Shown here: one piece after another, positions 1 through 6,525 of the stretch | Layout of the letters: each line of letters starts with the position of its first letter | How positions within the stretch are numbered: the first letter of the stretch is position 1 | Assembly (NCBI GenBank): GCA_023430725.1 | Contig: JAEYZD010000090.1 | Span: 1-23,893, forward strand | From: Bacteroidota bacterium | GTDB taxonomy: Bacteria > Bacteroidota > Bacteroidia > Bacteroidales > VadinHA17 | DNA length: 23,893 bases | Direction: 5' to 3' | Program-made: the position numbers and the translations under genes | Notes under the pieces: model-generated | What the model saw: only the letters and a program-made list of their open reading frames with translations | Databases searched by the model: none | What the model was told of the DNA's origin: nothing

Positions 1-627
1 GATCTGTTCCCTGAGCTTTTTCTCGAAGAGGACATAGTAATCGCCCACGAAATGGTCCCCCTTCATCCCTTCGGATGCCGGTGTCCGTCCGTTGCCATAT
101 TTCACCCATGCCAGCATCGACTTGCAGATATGTATGCCCCTGTCGTTGACGATGTTGGTTCTGATCACCCTTGCACCGGCGGCAGCGCAAATACGTGACA
201 GTGAATATCCAAGCAGGTTGTTCCTGATGTGGCCGAGGTGGAGAGGCTTGTTTGTATTGGGTGAGGAGTATTCTATTACGACTGTCTCTGCATTGGGGCC
301 GGGCTCCGTGAAGCCGTAGTGCTCTTCCCTGTGGATTTCATTCAGGCGTGAGGCCCATTCGGCCGGGGCTATTGTAAGATTCAGGAAGCCCTTGATCACG
401 TTGAATCCGGTGACCGCGTCTATTTCACGGGTGAGGTATTCACCCAGTTCCCGTGCAGTCTGTTCCGGTGAGTGACGGGAGATTTTCGCAAGCGGAAACA
501 CCACAAGGGTATAGTCGCCCTCAAACTCCTTCCTCGTCTTCTGTATCTGGAGGAGATCATCACCGGCACCGGCTCCGTAGAGGCTTGCGACAGCCTCCCT
601 TATTCCTTTCCTGAGCAGCTTCTCCAT
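1..627 (-). CDS. argS: Arginyl-tRNA synthetase, N-terminal 209 codons (3' end outside window)
   Basis: Class I aminoacyl-tRNA synthetase that charges tRNA-Arg in the cytoplasm. The visible 209 residues begin MEKLLRKGIREAVASLYG and read without interruption to the window edge. Residues 1-100 match the ArgRS-specific N-terminal tRNA-binding domain. The catalytic Rossmann domain starts near residue 115, with the class I signature seen as EYSSPNTNKPLHLGHIRNN (HLGH at 130-133). The conserved run RTNIVNDRGIHICKSMLAW follows. The start is the ATG at 625-627; a TAnnTTTG promoter box sits about 20 bases upstream. The gene is divergent from the SiaC-like gene. It is partial only because the window begins inside it. 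Confidence 0.96.
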   Translation of the reverse strand, partial: MEKLLRKGIREAVASLYGAGAGDDLLQIQKTRKEFEGDYTLVVFPLAKISRHSPEQTARELGEYLTREIDAVTGFNVIKGFLNLTIAPAEWASRLNEIHREEHYGFTEPGPNAETVVIEYSSPNTNKPLHLGHIRNNLLGYSLSRICAAAGARVIRTNIVNDRGIHICKSMLAWVKYGNGRTPASEGMKGDHFVGDYYVLFEKKLREQI

Positions 628-647
628 CCTGTTTTTTATTACGGCTG

Positions 648-655
648 CAAATATA
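648..655 (-). promoter_or_regulatory. Bacteroidetes -7 promoter box for argS
   Basis: On the minus strand the site reads TATATTTG, a perfect TAnnTTTG. It lies 20 bases before the argS ATG, giving a short leader. No clear -33 TTTG is visible at the usual distance. Confidence 0.6.
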
Positions 656-777
656 GATAAATAGTTGTTACTTTTAGTCCGGAATCCGTAGCGGGATGAG
701 GGATAAATTGTTCAAAAAAGTTGATAACTGTTTATTAATTTTTGACGAAAACAAAATCATCCCCGAAAAAAACAGGC

Positions 778-785
778 TACCTTTA
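778..785 (+). promoter_or_regulatory. Possible -7 box of the SiaC-like gene
   Basis: TACCTTTA is one base off TAnnTTTG and lies about 50 bases before the ATG at 835. It is the best candidate in the divergent 628-834 intergenic region, but is weaker than the boxes at other genes here. A -33 element is not evident. Confidence 0.3.
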
Positions 786-787
786 GC

Positions 788-811
788 TTGTACATTGGGG
801 CAACAGTACAA
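788..811. promoter_or_regulatory. Short inverted repeat in the leader of the SiaC-like gene
   Basis: TTGTAC (788-793) and GTACAA (806-811) form a perfect 6-bp inverted repeat around 12 bases. The repeat sits just downstream of the possible -7 box and upstream of a purine-rich AAGGGAAGGAAA stretch that may act as the ribosome binding site. It could be an operator or a small leader hairpin. A repeat this short can arise by chance. Confidence 0.25.
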
Positions 812-834
812 AACAAGGGAAGGAAATACACGTT

Positions 835-1293
835 ATGGTAAAACTACAGGATATTCGAATTGACGCAACGTCTAAAACACCCGCAGTAAGCTTTACGGCC
901 GGAACGGGAAATCTAACTTTTACAGGCAAATCGCTGCCGGAAAACGCTTCAGGGTTTTTCGAGCCCCTCTACAAATGGGCATCGGAATATGCGAAGAATC
1001 CGGCTGAGAGCACGAACCTAAAATTCAATGTGGACTATTTCAATACCTCCTCTGTCATCTGGATGGGAAAGATATTGAAGGTTCTGACCAAGATAAAGAA
1101 GAGTGATCATATCCTGTTCGTGCATCTCTATTTTGACATAGAGGAGTATGATTCAATGGGTGAGGAAGATGTAAGGGAATCCCTCTCCCCGTTCCTGGAT
1201 GTCACGGCAGACGCAACCTGCAGTGTAGGGCTCAGGCTTTACGGCATTGATGAAGACGGGAATACGCTGAAGGAGAACATTGTTCTCATCTGA
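835..1293 (+). CDS. SiaC-family regulatory phosphoprotein (DUF1987)
   Basis: A 152-residue soluble protein of the DUF1987/SiaC family. In Pseudomonas, SiaC is an anti-sigma-antagonist-like protein. It is phosphorylated by SiaB on a threonine, dephosphorylated by the PP2C phosphatase SiaA, and activates the diguanylate cyclase SiaD. The family hallmarks are present: an early TPAVSF/GTGNLTFTGKSLPENASGFF segment (PEN motif at residues 35-37) and YFNTSSVIWMGKIL. The NTSS motif covers residues 70-73, so T71 is the expected phosphosite. No signal peptide or membrane segment is seen. No SiaA, SiaB or SiaD homologue is present in the window. The gene is 73 bases upstream of the Memo-AMMECR1 gene and may be co-transcribed with it. 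The family call is firm; the function here is inferred. Confidence 0.85.
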   Translation: MVKLQDIRIDATSKTPAVSFTAGTGNLTFTGKSLPENASGFFEPLYKWASEYAKNPAESTNLKFNVDYFNTSSVIWMGKILKVLTKIKKSDHILFVHLYFDIEEYDSMGEEDVRESLSPFLDVTADATCSVGLRLYGIDEDGNTLKENIVLI

Positions 1294-1311
1294 CAGGATC
1301 AACTCCGGTTT

Positions 1312-1350
1312 TTTACGGGTTTCCACAGGTTTTTGCCTAACTTTACGGGT
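1312..1350 (+). repeat. Direct repeat TTTACGGGT, 30 bp apart
   Basis: TTTACGGGT occurs at 1312-1320 and 1342-1350, in the 73-bp gap before the Memo-AMMECR1 gene. The second copy overlaps TAACTTTA (1338-1345), a one-mismatch version of the -7 box. The 30-bp period, about three helical turns, would suit a regulator binding on one face of the DNA. Two 9-mers in an intergenic gap are modest evidence. Confidence 0.3.
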
Positions 1351-1366
1351 AGTAACTGCTTTTATC

Positions 1367-2857
1367 ATGAAAACGGTTAGACTCATCCTGTTAATGTTAA
1401 TTTTTCCGCTTATGAATATATTCGGTCAGGAACGCGACAGGCAGCCTGCGGTGTCAGGGAGTTTCTATCCTGCCGGCAGTGAACGGCTAAGGAGTGAACT
1501 TGCAGGTTACTTCTCCGGATTTGGAAAGCCTCGTGACGATGTGCATGTCAGAGCAATACTTGTGCCTCATGCAGGGTATGTCTTCTCAGGGCATACCGCG
1601 GCTGCGGGCTTTGCCGCCATCCCCTCCGGGGCAACCTATGACAATATTTTTCTCATCGGGGTAAGCCACAGGTACGCTTTTGAAGGTGCAGCGGTGTTTA
1701 CGTCAGGCAACATGGTTACTCCCCTTGGAACGGTTACGGTCAACAGTGATCTGGGAAAAAAGCTGCAATCGACCAACAGGTGGTTTATCTCAAAGGATGA
1801 AGCTCATGTACCGGAACACTCGCTTGAGGTACAGCTGCCTTTCATTCAGTACCGGTTCAGGACTGTGCCGAAGGTGGTGCCTGTCCTTATCGGGACGAAG
1901 AACCTGAATGTGCTCAGGGCAATTGCATCGGGGCTTGAACCCTGGTTTAATGACCGCAATCTCTTCATAATCAGTAGCGACTTTTCTCACTATCCGTCAG
2001 CCGAAGATGCGATAAGGTCTGACAGGACGGTAAGCGATGCGATAATAAAGGGAGACCCGGAAGGATTTCTTCGCACTGTACGAAACATCGAGTCGTCCGG
2101 GATTGAAAACCTGGCCACCGCGATGTGCGGATGGCCGGCAGGGCTTGTCCTGCTGTACCTTGCGGACAAGTCTGACGGTCTTGTTTTCCGGAACGTGGAG
2201 TATACGAATTCAGGTGATTCCCCTAAGGGATCGAAGGATGAGGTTGTGGGTTACAATGCAATCGTGCTTGAAGGCAGGGAAGCGCAAAAGAAGAGCACTG
2301 CAACATTCAGTCTCACCAGGGCTGAGCAGGAGACCCTCCTCGCGATAGCCCGGGAGGCCATCTCCGCCAGGCTTGAACACAGGAAACCTTCGGATCCGGA
2401 CGCAACGAAGCTGACAACGCGTCTGAGGGAGCCGCTGGGAGCTTTTGTGACAGTCACGATTGACGGCGATCTGAGAGGTTGCATCGGAAGGTTTACTTCC
2501 CCTGATCCGCTATGGGAGGTGGTGGGAACGATGGCAACCGAGGCAGCCTTCAGTGATCCAAGGTTCCCAGCCCTGACAAAACAGGAATACCCTTCGATAC
2601 ATCTCGAGATATCTGTTCTGGGGCCTATGAAAAAAGTTCAGTCTGCAAGTGAGATAAGGATAGGACAGCACGGAATTTATCTTAAGAAGGGCTACAGGTC
2701 CGGAACCCTCCTTCCTCAGGTGGCTGAGGAGCGCGGATGGACCGTGGAACAGTTCCTTGGTTACTGTGCCAGGGACAAGGCAGGCATAGGCTGGGACGGT
2801 TGGAAGGACCGGGATGCTGAGATCTTTGTTTATGAAGCATACGTCTTCGGCGAATAG
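1367..2857 (+). CDS. Memo-AMMECR1 fusion (AmmeMemoRadiSam proteins B+A) with signal peptide
   Basis: A 496-residue two-domain protein. Residues 1-20 (MKTVRLILLMLIFPLMNIFG) look like a Sec signal peptide with no lipobox cysteine. Residues 25-305 are a Memo domain with its metal-site-type residues in the expected motifs: PHAGY (H68), EHSLEVQLPF (H151), SSDFSHY (H208) and AMCGWPAG (C254). Residues 318-495 are an AMMECR1 domain with the hallmark LRGCIG at 369-374. The two domains are often separate neighbouring genes; here they are fused. The ATG at 1367 was chosen because it creates the signal peptide. A TTG at 1280 would overlap the previous gene and bury the hydrophobic stretch. The stop is 8 bases from the next gene, and the radical SAM partner is two genes on. 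The biochemical role of the system is, to my knowledge, not established. Confidence 0.9.
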   Translation: MKTVRLILLMLIFPLMNIFGQERDRQPAVSGSFYPAGSERLRSELAGYFSGFGKPRDDVHVRAILVPHAGYVFSGHTAAAGFAAIPSGATYDNIFLIGVSHRYAFEGAAVFTSGNMVTPLGTVTVNSDLGKKLQSTNRWFISKDEAHVPEHSLEVQLPFIQYRFRTVPKVVPVLIGTKNLNVLRAIASGLEPWFNDRNLFIISSDFSHYPSAEDAIRSDRTVSDAIIKGDPEGFLRTVRNIESSGIENLATAMCGWPAGLVLLYLADKSDGLVFRNVEYTNSGDSPKGSKDEVVGYNAIVLEGREAQKKSTATFSLTRAEQETLLAIAREAISARLEHRKPSDPDATKLTTRLREPLGAFVTVTIDGDLRGCIGRFTSPDPLWEVVGTMATEAAFSDPRFPALTKQEYPSIHLEISVLGPMKKVQSASEIRIGQHGIYLKKGYRSGTLLPQVAEERGWTVEQFLGYCARDKAGIGWDGWKDRDAEIFVYEAYVFGE

Positions 2858-2865
2858 ACTGAAAC

Positions 2866-5343
2866 ATGACATATCACGTCCTGCCCATAGGGGTGACCGT
2901 CACGGTAATCTGGCTTTTTACCCTTTATCTTTCCGTTACCGGGTTCACTCCACGGTTGTCACACCGTCGTTTCTGGAACTGGGTTCTGCTGGTATCCTTC
3001 TTCATCTCAGGACTTTTCGGTCTCTTTCTGGCTCTGAGGATCACCTACAGGTGGGAGATCCCATTTTCTGAATCGCTCAGGCACTGGCATGTAGAGGCCG
3101 GTACAGCCATGGTTTTTACAGCAGTGATCCACCTCACATGGCATCTCGGCTATTATTTCCGAAATTCCGGCAGGCATCCGGGTGCGAAAATGGCCTCCAT
3201 TGACGGTCATGATCCGGAAACCTGGAGAAACAAGGATACAGGGATGCCTGCCGGGCGCGAGTCGTCTGGCTTTGATTCACGCCTTTTCCGGCCGCTTCTG
3301 ATTCTGACCGGTTTTGTCAGCGCAGCCTCTCAGTTCATCCTGATGCGCGAGGCACTTATACTCGGTGGCGGCACCGAGGCAATTGCAGGCCTCTTCCTGT
3401 GGCTGTGGCTCATGACTGCGGCCGGGGGATCCGTCACGGGAGCCCGGTCAGCCATAACCTCAGCGGGACGGATGATGTGGACTCTTATCGGCTGTACTCT
3501 CCTTGCTCCTCTTCTGCTGATGATGATGACAACTATAATGCTCAGCCCCGGACAGACTCCCTCCTTTTCTCAGGCGCTTGTCATACTGGCCGTGAGCGTT
3601 GCACCGGTGACATTCATATCAGCCCTCATATTCGTGCGTATCTCTCATCTCAGAGCTGCCGCCGGCCTCTCCGCTCCCGGCAACAGCTTCGGCACTGAGA
3701 CGGCAGGCTCCGTGGTCGCCGGCGTTGTCACGGCGCTGACTGTGACCCTGTCGATACCAAATTTTCAGCTTTACCTTCTCATACTGACAGTTGCGTCAGC
3801 AGTCATGGTCTGGCTGCTGGCTCACGGCACCCGTACGAAGCTTGTGACGCTGGCCGTACTGCTGGCAGGCTGCCTGATGCTGTTTGTATTTCCGCCGGAT
3901 CCGGCTGTAAGAAGCCTGCTGCTGCGCGGTGTCAGGGTAACTGAAAGCAAGGACACCCCATTCGGAAACATCACCACCGGATATTACGGTGATGAGCGCA
4001 CCGTCTATTATGATCACCGTCCGCTCTACTACGAAGGGGATGTGACAACCGCTGAGGAGAACATTCACTATGCCCTGCTTCAGCGTGAACGGTACGACAG
4101 GGTGCTGCTCATATCAGGCGGTCTTAAGCGGCATCTCCCTGAGATACTGAAGCATCCGGTTGAAAGGCTCGACTACCTGGAGGTCGATCCGGGCCTGATC
4201 ACGGCAGAAGGAGCACATGATACCCTGTGCGGAGAGACGCAGGTACGGGTTGTTCGCGGTGATCCGCTCACATACCTGAGAGAGACGGGCGAGACATATG
4301 ACGCTGTCATTCAGCTTATTCCTCCGCCATCTACCCTCTCGGTCAGCAGATTCTTCACCACGGAACATTTCAGGCTTGTAGGCGAGCATCTCTCTTCCGG
4401 CGGCGTCTTCACCTGCACCCCCATGCCATGGTTCAATTACTCTCCTGAAAGTTACAGGCAGGGATTCTCCCCCTATTACAACGCCATTGCAGCCGTTTTC
4501 AGCCATGTGACACTTATACCCGGCACAATGCTTTATCTCGTTGCTTCAGACGCTCCTGTCAGTGCAGAACCGGCCCGTAGGGCCACTCTGAGAGGCATTG
4601 AGAACAGTTATGTCAACGCCGACTACCTTGACGATGCAGCCATAAAAACGAAGAAGGAACAGATCCTTTCTCATGTTGACCGGGATGCCGGCATGAACAG
4701 TGCTGCCAGACCCGTTTCATCACTCTTTTCGAACATCCTCTCACTTGAAAGGATGGGGATGAGAGGCGGGATCCTTGCGCTGCTAGTGCTGCTGATGGCA
4801 ATTCCCATGCTCTTTGCCGCCCGGCAGGGACTTGCGATGTTTGCATCATCGGCAAGCCTGGCAGGGTTCGCGATGATTTCGATATTTATTCTCCAGATGG
4901 CAATTGGCAATTTCTACATCCTCTCTTCCGTCATACTAACACTGCTTATGGCCGGTCTTGCGGCCGGAGCTCTACTGGGCGAGAGGCTGGCGCTCAGGAG
5001 AATTGAGGTGTGCACCCTGATTCTGACAGCGATCTTCACGTTTACCGGTATCCTGGCACCGTCACTGGTTATTTCTTCGGGCGGTCCCGTGCTTGCCTGG
5101 CTCTTTATAACCCTGCCGGCGGCAGGATTCATCACAGGCGCCATCTACAGGATACTCACAGCCCGCTACAGCGGAGGAGCTACGGGCAGGATCTATGCCG
5201 CCGACATGGCCGGATCGGCACTTGGTTACCTTACAGTGGCAACCGTGCTTGTACCGCTGGCAGGCACAGCCAACTCATGTTTTATCCTCGGCGGAGTCAT
5301 TTTGGCAGCCGGCACTGTTGCATCAGTAGCTTTAAAACAGTAG
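2866..5343 (+). CDS. Polytopic membrane protein with spermidine-synthase-like domain and histidine-rich N-terminal helices
   Basis: An 825-residue protein with about 17 predicted membrane segments. Residues 1-100 hold three helices; the third carries H73, H75, H89 and H93 (HWHVEAGTAMVFTAVIHLTW), resembling the haem-binding helices of DUF4405/cytochrome-b-like families. Residues 143-343 add about seven helices. Residues 355-565 are a spermidine-synthase-like Rossmann domain (RVLLISGGL, YLEVDP, RFFTTEHFRLV). A second helical block fills 634-823. GTETAGSVVAG (276-286) and YAADMAGSALG (777-787) look like equivalent positions of a duplicated membrane half. The usual GGGDG is SGGL, and the usual catalytic-Asp segment after YDAVI is QLIPPP, so ordinary aminopropyl transfer is doubtful. 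Positive charges (RLSHRR, 111-143, ERLALRR, RILTAR) favour N-out topology with the synthase-like domain outside. It lies between two AmmeMemoRadiSam genes, 8 bp after the first. Confidence 0.82.
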   Translation: MTYHVLPIGVTVTVIWLFTLYLSVTGFTPRLSHRRFWNWVLLVSFFISGLFGLFLALRITYRWEIPFSESLRHWHVEAGTAMVFTAVIHLTWHLGYYFRNSGRHPGAKMASIDGHDPETWRNKDTGMPAGRESSGFDSRLFRPLLILTGFVSAASQFILMREALILGGGTEAIAGLFLWLWLMTAAGGSVTGARSAITSAGRMMWTLIGCTLLAPLLLMMMTTIMLSPGQTPSFSQALVILAVSVAPVTFISALIFVRISHLRAAAGLSAPGNSFGTETAGSVVAGVVTALTVTLSIPNFQLYLLILTVASAVMVWLLAHGTRTKLVTLAVLLAGCLMLFVFPPDPAVRSLLLRGVRVTESKDTPFGNITTGYYGDERTVYYDHRPLYYEGDVTTAEENIHYALLQRERYDRVLLISGGLKRHLPEILKHPVERLDYLEVDPGLITAEGAHDTLCGETQVRVVRGDPLTYLRETGETYDAVIQLIPPPSTLSVSRFFTTEHFRLVGEHLSSGGVFTCTPMPWFNYSPESYRQGFSPYYNAIAAVFSHVTLIPGTMLYLVASDAPVSAEPARRATLRGIENSYVNADYLDDAAIKTKKEQILSHVDRDAGMNSAARPVSSLFSNILSLERMGMRGGILALLVLLMAIPMLFAARQGLAMFASSASLAGFAMISIFILQMAIGNFYILSSVILTLLMAGLAAGALLGERLALRRIEVCTLILTAIFTFTGILAPSLVISSGGPVLAWLFITLPAAGFITGAIYRILTARYSGGATGRIYAADMAGSALGYLTVATVLVPLAGTANSCFILGGVILAAGTVASVALKQ

Positions 5344-5375
5344 ATTTACAGCACGGTACGGTAACTTGCATTTAG

Positions 5376-6494
5376 TTGAAATACAAGGGGAAGAAGATAT
5401 CAAGGAGATGGTTTGCACGGCAGGGATCACTTGCCGTGGCTGCAGGATTCATTGCCCCCATCCCGTCGGCAGCCATGAGGCCTGCACCGGGAGAACGACT
5501 GGCGATGTACCAGGAGGTGTCTGCCAGGGGTGTCGTCTGTATGATCTGTCCCAACGAATGCACCCTTAAGGACGGCGAGCTGAGCGACTGCCACAACCGA
5601 ATTGCAAGGAAATCGAAGCTCTACACTTTGGCTTTCGGCAATCCCTGTGCAGCCAATATTGATCCGGTGGAGAAGAAGCCACTCTTTCATTTCCTGCCGG
5701 GGACAAAGGCATTTTCAATTGCCACGGCCGGTTGCAACCTGGCATGCCTCAACTGCCAGAACTGGACAATCTCGCAGACCTCGCCGGATAAGACAAAGAA
5801 CTATGACATGCCACCTGCCTCCGTTGTTGAGCAGGCCGCTACCGGCGGCTGCAGGTCAATTGCATACACCTATTCCGAGCCGGTCACATTCTATGAGTAT
5901 GTCCTTGAGACCTCAAAAGAGGCACGATCTGCGGGAATAAAGAACATTATGGTCTCCAACGGCTATATTAACCGTGAGCCTCTGAAACAACTCTGCAGGT
6001 ACATTGACGCCGCCAATATTGACCTTAAAGCGTTCACTGACAGCACTTACCTGAAGCTTACAGGCGGCAAGCTGCAGCCTGTGCTTGACAGCCTGAAAAC
6101 GTACAGGGACGAAGGTGTATGGCTTGAGATCACCAATCTGGTGGTGCCAGGCTGGACCGACAAGCCGGACGAGGTCAGGCAGATGTGCGACTGGCTGGCT
6201 GAGAACGGTTTTGCCGATACACCGTTGCATTTCAGCCGGTTCCAGCCACAGTACAAGCTGGAGCATCTTCCTCCCACTCCCGCAGGCATTCTTAACAAAG
6301 CAGTGGAGATCGCCAGGGATGCCGGGTTGAAATTTGTTTACCTCGGAAACATGCCCGGCGCAGGCGCAGACGACACACATTGCCCTTCATGCGGTAAGAA
6401 GGTAGTTGACAGAAGCGGCTACAGGATTGTATCACAAAGCCTCAGGGACGGTAAGTGCACCTGCGGAACAGCTATCCCCGGCGTCTGGCAATGA
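5376..6494 (+). CDS. AmmeMemoRadiSam radical SAM enzyme with apparent Tat signal
   Basis: A 372-residue radical SAM protein of the AmmeMemoRadiSam/PflA-like group. The [4Fe-4S]-SAM motif CxxxCxxC is GCNLACLNCQNW (C120, C124, C127). An N-terminal cysteine set, VCMICPNECTLKDGELSDC (C55, C58, C62, C72), and a C-terminal CPSCG...CTCG set (C336, C339, C361, C363) may bind further metals. The family run DPVEKKPLFHFLPGTKAFSI is intact. Residues 9-31 read SRRWFARQGSLAVAAGF and onward to PSA: a twin-arginine motif, a mild hydrophobic core and a small-residue cleavage region. This reading depends on a TTG start at 5376, directly after an in-frame TAG. The first in-frame ATG is residue 34 (5475) and would give a cytosolic form that keeps all the cysteines. 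The gene starts 32 bp after the membrane-protein gene and ends 31 bp before ligA. Confidence 0.9.
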   Translation: MKYKGKKISRRWFARQGSLAVAAGFIAPIPSAAMRPAPGERLAMYQEVSARGVVCMICPNECTLKDGELSDCHNRIARKSKLYTLAFGNPCAANIDPVEKKPLFHFLPGTKAFSIATAGCNLACLNCQNWTISQTSPDKTKNYDMPPASVVEQAATGGCRSIAYTYSEPVTFYEYVLETSKEARSAGIKNIMVSNGYINREPLKQLCRYIDAANIDLKAFTDSTYLKLTGGKLQPVLDSLKTYRDEGVWLEITNLVVPGWTDKPDEVRQMCDWLAENGFADTPLHFSRFQPQYKLEHLPPTPAGILNKAVEIARDAGLKFVYLGNMPGAGADDTHCPSCGKKVVDRSGYRIVSQSLRDGKCTCGTAIPGVWQ

Positions 6495-6525
6495 TTGAAA
6501 ATATTTACAGAGATACAATTTGCAT

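Noticed and set aside
1280..1366. A 29-codon upstream extension of the Memo-AMMECR1 frame
   Set aside because: It starts at a TTG inside the SiaC-like gene and hides a good signal peptide; the ATG at 1367 explains the sequence better.
6520..6525. TTG start two codons before the ligA ATG
   Set aside because: The ATG at 6526 gives the standard LigA N-terminus and puts the active lysine at position 115.
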